64,000 nt of DNA from Filosporella fistucella (GCA_030077755.1 JAQJZZ010000014.1:2418001-2482000), one strand, 5' to 3'. Shown: positions 1 to 13,114, counted from the first letter of the stretch. Made by a program: numbers and translations. The notes: generated by a model from the sequence alone, not told the origin.

Positions 1-170
1 CAGACCGGTCAAAAGTGAGTTCTCATCATTTCAACCCACCCTCTCCAGTGAATACTAGAATCATCTGATTCTGCGAATGGTGAAACGCTTTTCTATTTCA
101 GCCTCGCCAATCACACATCTACATACTCATCTCCCCCTTCTCTTCTCCAGTTCCATTCAACTTTCTGCAA

Positions 171-197
171 CTATCACTGACTATCACTGACTATCAC
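171..197. repeat. 10-bp tandem repeat in 5' leader
   Basis: The unit CTATCACTGA is present twice in full and a third time in part, ending 10 bp before the start codon of the E2/U-box gene. It is a short direct repeat in the probable 5' untranslated region. No function can be assigned. Confidence 0.8.
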
Positions 198-207
198 ACA
201 GCCCATC

Positions 208-3200
208 ATGGAGCGTTACACTGTGACGGTCACTCCACCTGGAGGGAATTCATTCCGCCTTCTGATCCCGTTTGCCCCAGCCTTGACGGTATCAGCTCTT
301 GCAACTGAAGTTCAGAGACGTGTTGCTCGTCTTGGAAACTGGCCCGGGGTTTCTGAGATGTTTCTCTGTCTGGGAGAAGCTGGCGGACCTATCTTAGAGC
401 GAGTTTCCCCTATTTTTACTAGGACTTCCCCGTATTGCCATAAATTCTCCTCTGGACCCAGTGTTGTATCTCAAGGTGCTAATATGAAACAGTGGAGACG
501 ATATTCTTGAATATGTCATTGTTGATCCCAAATCGGAGATTATTCATGCCTCGTCTCAAATCACTACCACAACGGCGCTTCCTTCTGTTCAACCACCAAC
601 CCAAACCTCCGGCCGACGACAAGAACAAGAAGTCAAGATCCGGGTCATTACACCTTCAATGGCAAAGGAGCACAAAGACATTCGAACCATCGCAAATATT
701 CGTGCGAGTATTACTCCCAGGACCACACTCCGGGAGGTCAAATCCTTGATTGCTACCCATCTTAACGCTGAGGTATCAGGTGCTATCAAAGATGGTGGCG
801 AGTGCAATTGCTCTTTCGCACGACAGATTGACGAAAAAGCACTGAGTACTGAGGCACGAATTGAAGGTTCTGGCAGCACTTCTCTAAAGCTTATTGTCGT
901 ATATGGACGGAATCAAGTTCAGATCCTCGAGCCTAATACCACAGACAGAAATTTGATGCTCGAGGCCGTTCATAGAGAGATGGGAACCACAAGTGATAAA
1001 GAAGTCAATATCTTCGGAGGAATATTGGCAAACAATCAATACAGTAATATGCCGGTTGTATCAATCTGCTCCAGGTTGAGACATGGGTGGAAGCCTGTGA
1101 CCGGATCCCGTGCCGAGACTTGCTTGGACATCCACACCGCAGAAGCTCCTATTGAGATATCGAACCTGAACATTGATCTCACGCTGGAAGAGTTGTCTCT
1201 TACCGGTTCCGCAATTAATGGTGTCATTAATCTTTACGTCGTCGAGCGATATGTTTCGGCTACAGGAGAATCAAGCAAAGAATCTGGAAAAGACGCTATC
1301 TTCCTTGATGGTGATGCATGGGAGCACCCTGTCGCGCAGTCAAGCCGTGGCCAGGCAATGTTGCTGTCATCCCTTCGAGTTTTCAGCGAGCGTGTTGGAG
1401 CAAGACACTTGGAGCCTTCATCTCAAGATGCGATCCTTCATTTATTCCATCTCCTGACCAGATTCCCGCCTGCTGTACGTGCTATGCATATTCTGATGAA
1501 TGGGAAGTCACCACGGCCCAGCGAGCGTGCTGCTTTGTGCCAATCGATTTACGAGGTCTTGAAGGATGTTGTCCCTTCGCAGCTTATCAAACATGATCCA
1601 AAGAGAGTTCTTGAAGGTTCTCGATTGCTATTTGGTTTGATACTTGAGAAGGCCAAGCATCTGAAATTCAACGAACCTGTCAGGCTACCCTACATATCTT
1701 CAATGAGAGTAATTGACCTCCGGAATAGCTCTACCATGGAGCCAGTATTCCGTCCAGTTCAAACCTACTCTGGCATCGTCGAAGAGGGCTACTATGAAGC
1801 TCTCCAACAAGGTGGTGTACTTTACTGGAGAACAGGAGAACCACCTTTGGTTGCACTTCCGCCAGATGAGCGAACCTCAAGAACGGCTCTTCTATGCGGG
1901 GGCGTGATATCTCAAATCACCATTCTTGATATGAATAATCTCAATTCATCGACTATTTATGCGGACAAAGGCGACGTCAATCATGTAATACCAGCTCGAG
2001 AATTAACAGATCTGGGCCATCTCTCGGCATTGTGCTCACGCAACAACCTCTCCGTTATACCGCCTGCAAGTCTGCCATCAGCAGATGCGCCAGCCTTGAC
2101 ATTAGACCGAAATGGTCATCTTGCTGTCTACGTTGGCAGAGCTGGGTGTGCTGAGCCTGGAAAAGATATCTCAATATTTCGACCCTTGGATGGTGGTGAA
2201 GAAAATGTTGATGTGGCGATCATTACTCAACTCATTGTTCCCATCATTGCGGAGCGGGAAGTTGACGGCACAGCTGTCTTTGATGCTTTTGGCGACGGTG
2301 TTCGCAAATTCAAGGCTCCCGATGAGATTCTAATGGTCGTAGTAGACTGCAGCCAATCTATGTCCAATAATTCGGATTTTATTGAGCTTCAAAATGATGA
2401 CAATGATGAAGATGAGGACGAGGGTATGGATGATAGTGATGAGGACATTGTGAAAAGAGAGCCTTCGACAAGTGCTGCTGATGGAAGCACCTTTTTCTGT
2501 GCGACTTTGGATGAAATGAAGAGTGAGCATTCAGAGAACTTCTTCAACATTACCCACTAACAACTCAATAGCGTCGCTCACGGAGGATGAATCATTCGAT
2601 GACATGGTTTGTATTGTTCGTGATACACGCAGTGAGAGGTACAGTTCTTCAATCTTGCCAAGTGATCATGAAGCTCAACTCACCTTAAGTAGGCGTCGTG
2701 ATGTTGCCAGCAAAATCTTAGCAATTCTCAGCGGATTGGCTTCTCGTGAATTGTCCAATAAGCAAAAAGAGGCCGAGGCTCTAAAGAGTCGCGTCTCTCG
2801 ATCGTACTATCGCCTGCGATACACTTCTCTTGAATCAGACATCACGAAATTGAAGACATTAATCGCAGGACTAAACACACATCAACCACCTCTTTGTGAT
2901 TTCCTCATCTACCGAGCTGTTAATTCAGATGTCTTAAACAAATACTGGACATGGAGAAAAGGGGAGGAAATTCCAAAGATACCCAAGGAGACCTCAAACT
3001 CGCAATCAGCCACTATTACCCAAGAAGAGTTTGCGATACCTACAGAGTTTGCTTGCCCAATATCGAGGGATGTAATGGACGATCCTGTCACTACCTGTGA
3101 TGGATTCACTTTTGAGCGCAATACCATTGAGAGGTTAGTAACTTCATGATGTCTCTCCGTCCGTGACTAATAATTGCAGATGGTTTCAGATTCGAAGATC

Positions 3201-5638
3201 TTCTCCTCTCACTGGACTTGAGCTTGATAATGTCGACTTGAGATATAATGCCGAAGTCGCTAACAACATTAAAACCTGGATCAGCGGCGGCGAAATCGTC
3301 GCAGCTACCTCCCCCACCTCACCAGAGTCTTCCAGTAACCGCTCTAGGCTATATTCGACTCGTGTTAGCAATCGGTCCATAATTGTCGAGTTCTTTAGCA
3401 GGCTCGGATCTTTCAAGAGACAGGTCCCAAGAACCCTAGCGGTCAAAAACCTTTACCAGCTTGCTTTCCGTGGTATTAAAGGCCGCCACTCAAAGTTCCA
3501 GCTTCACTGTAACAATGTTCATTGGGCTCCTTCTGAACTACCACTCTCATCTACAAATATCCGAAACAAATCAGTGATTCATATCTCAGTACCCGATGAA
3601 TCTACATCTACTGGGGAAGATGGTGCAACTGCAAGTGCTGAATTTGAGGAACTTTGTCTGATCAAGGTGTATGACCAGTATGAAAAGGTTTCATTCTCCT
3701 ACTGTAAGTCTACGCGTATTTCTTTAAAGGACTGGGAATCTACCTGTGTGCCGCGTGCGGAAAGACGCTTGACACTGTTAGATTTTTTGAATCTCAGCTA
3801 GCACATTGTGTTACTTGAGGGTCTCTGAACTAATTTACTCTCGCAGGGATTCCCAAGAAGACTACAAACACTTTAGCATCTGTCATCTTCCGATACTGGA
3901 GACACCAATTCAAGGGTAGTCCATACTATGGGGTTAGACTTATTCTCCCCTGGACTAAAATGACAAACATGGGCGATGAGCGTATTACGGGTCATCCTCA
4001 AGATCATTGGAAGAAACTATCAGAATTCCTGAATCGACAAAATGCTACCGGTATCTTGGGAGATGAGCCCCTGTACAGCAATGGCAAAGACGTCGATGAT
4101 TCAGATCGCGAGGTGATGGATTATGGAGGACCGACTCCACTCGTACTGAAGGTTTTCATGGGTGGTGAACCAGCTAAGCCGAAAGATCGTTCCGGGAAAG
4201 TCTTGACTAGAGTGAGTGAGCAGCGTAGACAGTGGACCCGGTAACTGACAATCCTGCTTAGCTTGATGTTCTCAAGAGCATGTTCGACGCTTTGGTGAAC
4301 AGACTCTTAGCATACAACCTCCAAACACACATGGGTAAGTCATATCAGGTATCCTCAACATTTGATATGGGTGAAATTGAGCAGTACTCAAGCCCATCAC
4401 CCTACTCATGTCTAGACTACTCCAGCTAGCTCAATTGCCCCAAATATTGAAACTAGGCTTACCATTTCAGGCTTAATCACCTTCCAGTCCACTGCCAAAG
4501 TTTCTCAACCAATTACCCATGCAGTTGAGAGCTTCCGCCACAAAGTCAACGGCATGAAGGCCGAAGGTGACACGGCACTTTGGGACGCCTTGGCCCTTGC
4601 GAACGACCAAATCAAAGATTATGCCAAGAAATTCCCTAATGCGAAGAAGAGGATCCTCTGTATCTCTGACGGAAACGATAACAAATCGGCACAAAAGAGC
4701 AGTCATCTGTCTCTGAGACTATCTGTAAGATTCATGTCCATGAATTATAGGTTGTTTGCTTAATGTCCTAGGAAAATGATGTGGTTGTCGACTCCTTCTG
4801 TCTTGGAGATGAGGATAATGCTGATCTAAGAACCATCTCGTATCTGTCTGGGGGATATAAATTTAAGCCGGAATCTTTGGAGCAGGCAATGGCCATTTGT
4901 GAAATGGAACCAGTACTCACTTCACTTGAGCGACCAGCTATCACTATTCCAGATGAGGCACATTCGCATGTCTATGATCCATACTTGCGATTTGTGTTTG
5001 CCAAAGACAAGGCTGACCCAGAAATTGTCACATCTGACGTTTTTCCTCAACGAAAAGAGCATCCCAATATTAAGGATCACTTCGTCCAATTATCTTCAAT
5101 TACGGGAAATTCTTCTGGATCCGGATCAGTCAACGTTCATTCTGACTCCAATCTGCGCACCTCAAGAATTCTCACTGAGATTAGAAATATTGTGGCAAAC
5201 CCACACCCGCATTACGATGTCTATTTGTCTGAATCAAATATGGCTTTCTGGAAAGTTGTTATGCAAGGCCCACCGGAGAGTGCATATTCTATGGGGACTT
5301 TCGTTCTCTACATCGACATGGAGGAGGATTACCCCGCATTTCCACCAAAGTGTCGATTCACGACTCCAATCTACCACCCCAATATTAACCGACATGGAAA
5401 GGTCTGCCATAGCATTCTCGACAGAAATTGGACATCGGATACCACGAACTTGCAACTGATCAATACGATCTACTCACTTCTTCTCGTTCCGGAATTTAGT
5501 GATCCGATCAATGCTGTGGTCACTCTTAATTTTCATTGGGACGAGGTTGCTTTCCAAGATGAGGCGAAGAATCATATTCTCAAACATGCCACCAAGAGCC
5601 GCGCAGAGTGGAAGGCTGAGATTCTTTATGGACAATGA
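208..5638 (+). CDS. Ubl-vWA-U-box-E2 multidomain ubiquitin protein
   Basis: Eight exons are inferred: 208-431, 493-2522, 2572-3133, 3180-3703, 3847-4211, 4262-4334, 4471-4724 and 4772-5638. They give 1632 residues in one open frame. The N-terminal part resembles ubiquitin-like folds. A vWA domain starts near residue 688, with the MIDAS motif DCSQS at 693-697. An acidic stretch follows, then a U-box at about 908-980 (CPISRDVMDDPVTTCDGFTFER). Further ubiquitin-like segments come next, then the rest of the vWA domain at about 1235-1390 (EGDTALWDAL, ISDGND). The C-terminus from about 1470 is an E2 fold with HPN and a putative catalytic Cys near 1556 (GKVCHSIL). Known biology: U-boxes recruit charged E2s as E3 ligases, and E2s carry ubiquitin as a thioester. 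I infer a cytosolic or nuclear self-contained E2-E3 enzyme. The exon 1-2 junction is the least certain splice. Confidence 0.85.
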
Positions 5639-7452
5639 TTTTCTTGATTATCAAATTTGCTATAAGAGGGCCTGGGCGATAATGGGGTGTTCGCGATTTA
5701 CGACTTTCACCAAAAAAAAAAAATTCTTCGAGATTGATGGCTTTGAGCTTGATATTATGGATCAAGGAGACCTTTAAATTTGGGCAATATGATGATGGCT
5801 TGGCGCTAGGTTTATGGGCTTTGGGGAGAATGAGAATTCGTTCTTTTGAAGATAGTGGATTTTTGCACACCGAAAGAAATGGCAATTTCAAATCAACTTT
5901 CAGTGCATCTGATTGATACGATTTTCTGACATTTTCAATTGCTGAGAAAATGCCACTAATAGTTTTGTCCTCTCATACTTCGCCTTGACACTATTTAAGT
6001 TTTGTAGCTAATTACATACTAGAAAGGATTTGAGATTCAAATAACTTGTGTTCCATTGAGAAAAATCAAAAGCCTGAGCATGCAACTGTGTATTCCCCAG
6101 CAAAGATATAAGGCGACATCCTTACACGACGCAACATCGCAAAGCAACAGCGCAGAATCGAACGTTTGTAAATATATGAAATAAATGATTGAAGCGGGCT
6201 TTGAAGTAAAAGCAAGGAAATATGTGCTCCTACCCTATATGATAACCTTGTCTGTGACATTTTGCAAGAATCGAAAATGCTAAGATCCTGTTTACCAGCT
6301 TAAAACTCTCCTACTTCCACCTCCTTAGCCAATTGCCCAATACCCTCTTCTCACCCAAAATGCCAGGCAACTCTAGTCCTACGCTAATAAGGATAATTTG
6401 AGAATAATCCTTGCCTATGAGGTGCGACAGAATTCGATCAGGATAGCTGCTAACACATTTTGCCATATTTAGGTATTCTCAAGATAAAATATCTTTTCTT
6501 AGCTCTCAAGATCCGTTCTAAAATTGATGCCGATGGTCTACCTTTTCCTCTTTTTGCATTAGTCTTACCAAGGTCCGATGTACAAACTCCTTGGTCTGTT
6601 GCACGTGTGGAGGCAAGGGTAAGTAAGATCTTTGCTGTATTTTATGGGTGAACCCCTTTTTAAGCGAGGATATATTTTGGAGAAGGGGTTTTATGGACAA
6701 TCTTCTAAGAGATAATGATTGGGAGTCCGGAGGTTCTATTGTGTTTTAGGATGATATTGGTGCTTTTGAGGGAGTATGATCTTGTTGCCTTGAAACTAGA
6801 TGTAGTGATAATACCGCACTCTATATCAGCATTGGTAGTCTAAGAAGTCTCGAGGGAATTTCTTTGTCACGATACATATGAAGATAAAGACCAAATCTGA
6901 TTGATATCCAGTTTGTAAGGGGATATGCAGGCCGAGAATTGGACAGCGGTTGCACTACTTTATGAGATTTACCAGGAATCATTTGAGATCTTGAAGTGCT
7001 GGTAGACCTTGGTAGCTGGCAAAGCGACAGTTGTCGGATTTATATAAAATTACTGATGGTAGCCAAGAAGGACGGAGCGTATGTGCTAAATCTCACCCAA
7101 TTGTGCGTCGATGCTACTCCGATTGTTGCTACTTCCGGATATGTGTCTGGAATCAATTTGGGTAGATAAACTTTGAATACTGCTAATCATAATGGTATGA
7201 GACGGTGTGATGCGGAGTAGAGTAGAATGATGTCTACTGGGCCGTTATATCCCGGTGCACCACATACCCGTATGCAGGATACTTCTCGCTGAGGGACAAG
7301 ACAAAGGGAAAGGAGGTGTAGTCGAGATGATCGGCACGAGGGATACACATCAATTGTGCAATGATTCGTGATTGGATCACAAATTATATACGAAGCTCGA
7401 GTACCATATATTGAAACATATATGTAACAGCCGGCTTCCTACAACTAGTAGC
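5639..7452. other. intergenic, no gene seen
   Basis: This 1.8 kb between two convergent genes holds only short, overlapping open frames with no recognisable domain. It contains a poly-A run near 5711-5722 just downstream of the E2/U-box gene. I see no transposon, tRNA or conserved element. Confidence 0.6.
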
Positions 7453-8349
7453 TCAAGGAAGTAAATCGAAGTCATGATCATGTTGCCCTTGCAAGTAATC
7501 ATACCCATCAGGCACGTACTCAACACAAGGCACTAGATCTCCCCATTTGATCTTACCTTTCAGACTTTCTGGCAACAATATTTTCTGGTCAGTTCTATAC
7601 CATCCTGGAAAATGTATGCCCACGAGCATGACTCTCGGTTCTTCCGTCTGATTTGGCATACCCGCATGCCAGAGCCTTAAATCTCGTATAATCAAACCCC
7701 CTTTCTTAATCGTAGGTTGTACCGGGGGGCTAACCTTTCTCCTCCTCTCGACCATAGTCAATGGTATCACACTGCCACTCTTCTCCACCTCAGCCTGCCA
7801 AGCCGTATCCAAATGGCTGCCAGGCCATATCTCCGTACTCCCGTTCTCAGGCGAGACATCGACCAGATTTATATTTACGCAGAATCCGAATGGGATAGGT
7901 GGAAACTTGAAATGTATATCCACATGTACCGGCTGCCGGGCCTTTGCTTTAAACGCCGTATTCGCAGACTGGAATCGCAGATGTGGGTTTGGACCTAGCA
8001 TATGCGAGGTTATGGTCGTGGCAAAGGGATTGGCGATTATGGAGGGGAAGATATATGAAGCATCCACCACAGCATCTTGTTGTATGTTTCCTGTGCCTTG
8101 CCCGAAATTGTGATGTGTGCTCGAGAGGGAATAAAGATGTTTGGCTTCTGGCACCATGCGTGCGTTCAGCGTATCTAGATCGGAGATTGGTATCGCATTG
8201 TCGATGACGAGAATTCCATCTCGATGTAAGGCTTCGAGAGATGCTTGGAGATGGTGGGAAGTGAGGGTTTTCGAGGAAAGTTCCTCTGAGGAGAGCGTTA
8301 TGGTGGTTATGGTGGAAGTGGGGGATGAAGAATTTCTTGTTGAGGGCAT
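7453..8349 (-). CDS. phytanoyl-CoA dioxygenase (PhyH) family protein
   Basis: Single exon, 298 residues, starting at an ATG at 8349. The sequence fits the PhyH branch of Fe(II)/2-oxoglutarate-dependent oxygenases. Visible in order are an N-terminal segment typical of the family (HRDGILVIDNAI), the iron-binding H-x-D pair at H142/D144 (PVHVDIHF), the distal histidine H228 (LWHAGMPN), and R239 (EEPRVML), which in the family binds the 2-oxoglutarate carboxylate. All four key residues are present, so activity is expected. The substrate cannot be read from sequence: fungal members hydroxylate lipids, alkaloids or other secondary metabolites. No biosynthetic cluster surrounds it. There is no signal peptide and it is probably cytosolic. 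The first 30 residues are Ser/Thr-rich and low complexity. Confidence 0.88.
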   Translation of the reverse strand: MPSTRNSSSPTSTITTITLSSEELSSKTLTSHHLQASLEALHRDGILVIDNAIPISDLDTLNARMVPEAKHLYSLSSTHHNFGQGTGNIQQDAVVDASYIFPSIIANPFATTITSHMLGPNPHLRFQSANTAFKAKARQPVHVDIHFKFPPIPFGFCVNINLVDVSPENGSTEIWPGSHLDTAWQAEVEKSGSVIPLTMVERRRKVSPPVQPTIKKGGLIIRDLRLWHAGMPNQTEEPRVMLVGIHFPGWYRTDQKILLPESLKGKIKWGDLVPCVEYVPDGYDYLQGQHDHDFDLLP

Positions 8350-9772
8350 GATTTCCGTGTGCTGCTTCGAGGAATGGCTCGTCGTGATGAGGATGGAGAG
8401 ATCATTGTTCCTGCGGATGAAATATAGGACTCCCCCACCTTTCGATGTGTTAGACTATCTTAGATGCTGTCTAATGGTGGGAGATGGAGGTTGGAGCTGG
8501 GGAAGCTTATCTTAGCCGGTGTTTTGACCGGCGAGAAATGTTGTCCGATGGAAGGATGGTTCCTTTGCGACAACATACCTTTCATCATCAACAAAATTTC
8601 GAACACCCTCTCAATTATTAATGCAAGTGCATAATGCTTTCCAACAACCTCAAAGCCAGTTCTTAGTCCTCAGGCTAACTTCTGTTCTTTCTTATGGCGA
8701 CCATAATTTATTCGGGTTGGTTTAGCATTTCGGTTGTATTTTCCGGTCGCGAACTGATGCATTTATGTTTACAGAGGCATGCAACTCTGTGCCCTGCTTG
8801 TAGAGCCTCATTCCGAATATCATACCCGCCCATTGATGCGGCCTGTGACCGGTACTCAGAGTATCACAAGTGGTGTCAAGTGGGACCTTTCTAAAGGCAT
8901 AGTCGGCCACAATGCTGCTATAGGAATAATTTTGCAGCGCACACAAATGGGAGTAGGCTGGTTCCTCAGTGTGCCGAAGCGGTGACATTCTATACGTCCA
9001 TTATCATTATTGGGGCTTTTTTGGATGCACAAAAAAGACGTGTTTTTCATCTGAAGGTTACCCCGCTCTACCTGTCAAAGGAATGGCTGTCTTAGACAAA
9101 CCTCAGCCTCAGCTGGGCTTTGAGTACTAGCCTTCGTCGTCCTAACCTCTTGATTGGTTTGAATAACTTGGTGTACCTGATCCTTTTCGTGTCATTCTTT
9201 GATTTTATGATCAGGCAGCTAATATCCGAGAACTGGCATCATAGATGTCGAAAGGGACATTCAATAGCTCGACCGTGTTTCCACTGAAGTCCTGATACGG
9301 CCTTGAAATACTGCTGATCCAAGTCTGCCTTGTGGCTTTCTTGGATACTTCCGCTGTGTGCTTTTTGTTGTGATGGTTTGGAAAAGACACACTTCCAATC
9401 GTTGACCGCCATTTTGTGTCTGGGAGAACTTGATGTGGTCAAAAATTATCAAATATTAGCTCTATTTCCCAAAGATTCCGCCTGCTATATTTGGAAGTGA
9501 CAGGAGACTACCGTGTGCCGCTTCAACTAAGACATGTAGCCAGAAGGGAAATCAGCAGGAAGGCTGTAAATGTTGTGGAGGCTTGGTCTGCCGGTGTCGC
9601 GTCAACGAAATGAACGTTCTGCGTGGCGTTTAATCAAAAGAGCTATGCCGAGCTGGTGTCCGCCTCAACCTGTGCGGGACCCTTTGATAGCGGGATGTCC
9701 CTCAACCTTTGACAGTTTTAGATTATACAGGAAACTTCACCCCGGCCATTACCAATGTGACCGTGAACCGTA
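8350..9772. other. intergenic, no gene seen
   Basis: The 1.4 kb lies between the divergently transcribed dioxygenase and the large uncharacterised gene. Only short open frames occur. It should contain both promoters, but I see no convincing TATA box or repeat. Confidence 0.55.
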
Positions 9773-12700
9773 ATGTCGCATCGACAATTTGCGGCGATAT
9801 GGTCGACACTTCAAGGTCGCTTTGATATCGACAACATCGTCCAAGAACTCATCGGCCGTTATTCTTTGGATATCCTTCACCAAAAATCAGATCGATCACT
9901 TTACCGCGCTACATCGTTCGCCCATATTGTTGCGCTCAGAACAATTTTCGATCTGCAACGAACATATCTCCAGTCTTCAGATCCAAGTCTTGAAACCAAA
10001 TCCTCGGTATTAGATTCTAGGATTTTATTTTCTGCTCTATCTCATCTACTGGAAATCAAAGTTTCCGCGTTCTCTGCGCACGACAATTTACCTGACCATG
10101 AGGGATATTGCAGCTATATTGCTCAAACGCAACTGTCTGGCCTTCGTGCTCTGTTACTTCACAAGATCCGTTTGAGCCAACGGGACTATGAAGCGTTTCA
10201 TTCCCGCTACTTTCAGGTCTGGGACCTTGAGACTCTTCGCGGTCTAGATCAATTTGTTGTTTTATTTTCTCGGCATATCTTGACGGAATTATGCAGCGCA
10301 TCACAAGAGAGCCACCGTCAGTATTCGAGGCCTGCCTGTGGTCTTGCTCTCTTTCAAGATTTTGATCGTGGACTTGTAAGCTACCTGGTAACATTAGCAT
10401 TCTGTTTGCTGACTATCCCAGTACCCGGTAGAAGATCCAGATAACGGTCTCTTGCATGCTGTACGAAATTCGTCTTCAGTAAATCCAACGTCGGCCGATT
10501 GGATATTGAGCGCCTTAGTACTGTACGATACTATATGGAGCACTGTCGCTGCTACTATACAGTTATGTGCTGATGCACCAGAGCCTAAGGAGCAAGATGG
10601 TTGGGTATTTGACGCAGCCCGGATTACTCTCGAAACTCGATTCAAATTGTTGGATAGCATTTTCCGACATCCAACAGTCCGATCTGTTCCTCATTCGTTG
10701 GAATGGACACACGAGCATACAAGATCCTTGATCTGCTCCGGCATCAGCTACGCTTGTTTTGGTTCTAAATGTGCTTGCTTTGGAGTCTCGATGACAGACA
10801 TCCAAGAACTGGTACGTTAATGATATTTATTTGTCGTGAGGATGTGCTGAGGAGATCTAGTGGGTCCATCATGTTAGACAAGAAGCACGCTCAAGCGTCG
10901 AAGATCACCTTTCCAAACTTCACCACCTAGACATCGGTCCCATCCTGACTGAGCTTCACTCAGTACTAGAAGCCCGCAACAACATTATACCTCAGATTAA
11001 TATAGATTTAAAGCAGATTTCCCAAAAGATCACTGACGACATAAACGATTGGTATCCAGAGCACCCCCGTGGAACTTCCGGCAGCAAGCATACACCCCAA
11101 GATGATGTATTTATTATGAACTGTCCTGAACTTCACCCTGTCAGTGCAGCAGTTCTTTTAGGATCCCTCGAAGACCATTCTTTCGAGGGTCCACAGCCGG
11201 CAAGCTTATCTTCGGTATGTCCGAATCTGGCTCCTTCCCTGTTCAGTGCTAATGCCGTGCCGCCAACAGGCTGATATTCGATTTTTGAAAGATTTCCCTG
11301 CCAAGATTACCTGCCATCAATGTTCTTGGAATTCCAAAACAGTTTCTGCACGCAAAGTCGAACCGCTGAATAAAATTTCCGAGCATATTCAGGAAAGGTT
11401 GCGATCTCGACGGAAAGCGGCCAAGTCAAGAGTCGATCGAATGACAAACGTAACAACTCTGTCACTTCAATCAGCATCCACGGTAGTCCCGCTCAGAGTG
11501 AGAGCAATTAGTCCCTCGCCTCTTCGTACAAATGATTCGTCAATGCCGCCAATGCAGAATGCTATCCCACGCCCAAAGATTGAGCTTAACCAATCGAATA
11601 TGGCGCTACCTGGCAATAGACTATCAACAAGCCCTCGGTCTCCCCCAAGACCTGTGCATGGTGGAAGAATGGTTTCTGCAAGTCCCAGTCTTCGTAAGCC
11701 TGCTTCTATGGCGAGTACTTACATCGGAGGCTCGGCCAGTAGCCCGGTCATTCGAACAAGCACGATGTCAGTTTCTTCTTCTCAGTCCCAAGAGTCTAGG
11801 TCGCGTTTCACTCCACAGCTGTTCCCATCCCAAGCTGAATGTACGACTCTTCCTGAAGTAGTTGAGCCTCCTGATCCCAGGATGCTCCATAGTCCAAAAT
11901 CCATTCGCTCTTCCGATAGTGCATCTACTAGGTCATATCAGTCTCCGAAATACCAAGAACGAAAACCCTGGTCGATATTCAAAGCCAAAGGGATGAAGAT
12001 TTCCTCGTCACCTCCTTCTGCGACCTTCTTCACGTCAGGCAGAAGCCTGATGATCTGGAATGACGCTGGAGCAGTATGCTACGATCTTGAGAATCAGCCA
12101 TCAATATCGGTACGAATCGTAACAGTTGGAGAAGTTCTTCTCGCTGCTGGTGGTACTAGAAAGTGTGCTGTTATAAGCAAAAGTGAATCGGTATGCTCAG
12201 GATCGTGTTAGGAAACCAAATAAAGCGCTGACTACGAGACAGACAATACTACTAAGATGCTATCAAGATAGCAACAAGTCGCCACTTCTTGAGATGGAAC
12301 TTGAAGAAATTCCTTTCAAAATGGCAGTATCAAGTAATGATCACTATCTGGCTCTCAAATTTGGCGCCTACGTTCGGATACTCGACACACTAAATGGTAA
12401 TATGTTTCATCACCAATTGCCAACGAAGTCCGGGCGTTCTGGCCAAGTTGACCACCTCGTCGCTTTCTCGACAGATTGCCTTTCTTTCATCGCCTGCACA
12501 AGATATGAGCCAGGAAAAGTAATATCATATTATTGCGAATGTCAAACACCTGAAAACTACACAAGTATCGAAAGTGATGCACCAACCGTAAGTCACCGTC
12601 CATAGACCTGAGCCGACTACATTCATACTGATTATCAATGCAGGGCTTCGTATCCGATTGCGGTCTATCGACCATTCTTCTCACAAATAAATCTGCTTTC

Positions 12701-13114
12701 CTATCTACATTCACTGAACGGGGCTACCCCACCTATCTCACCTTCTCCTCAGGTCGGCCAACAGCCCGCACTCTTCGCGACAAAGATCTTAAAATTGGTT
12801 CAAGGATACATAAAGCTGCACTATGTGCAACAGGGCAGAATCTCGTTCTTTTGAACGATCGCAATTCTCTATTCTGGATTGCTAGTCCGTTTGGTAAAGA
12901 GCAATTGCCTGTTAAAATTGGTACTGTGAAAAGAGCAACTAGTGTAAAGCGAGAGGTAGAGATAGCTATGCCTGGAGTAGATGTAGTAAATGTCTTTTGG
13001 ATAGAGAAGGGACAGGGCGTTCTGGTTACAATGGGACTCGCAGGCGGGAAGAGTAGACCTGTGGATGTGGCTGTGGATGTAGAGAGAATACTTGCTGATG
13101 AGGAGGGCAGGTAA
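9773..13114 (+). CDS. large uncharacterised protein
   Basis: Six exons are inferred: 9773-10375, 10422-10811, 10861-11214, 11270-12190, 12243-12587 and 12644-13114. All junctions are phase 0 and together encode 1027 residues. I do not recognise a named domain. Residues 1-450 are mostly helical-looking. Residues about 455-720 are rich in Ser, Pro and Arg and probably disordered, with several SP sites that could be phosphorylated. The last 300 residues have the short hydrophobic, turn-separated strands of a beta-propeller (for example PSATFFTSGRSLMIWND, SNDHYLALKFGAYVRILD and TGQNLVLLNDRNSLFWIA), without clear WD dipeptides. A nuclear or cytosolic scaffold is possible but unproven. The start is the first ATG of the open frame; an upstream exon cannot be excluded. 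The uniform phase-0 introns of 46-56 bp support the model. Confidence 0.75.

Noticed and set aside
5711..5722. Poly-A run downstream of the E2/U-box gene as a sign of a retroposed copy
   Set aside because: The gene has seven introns, so it is not a processed copy, and there are no flanking target-site duplications.
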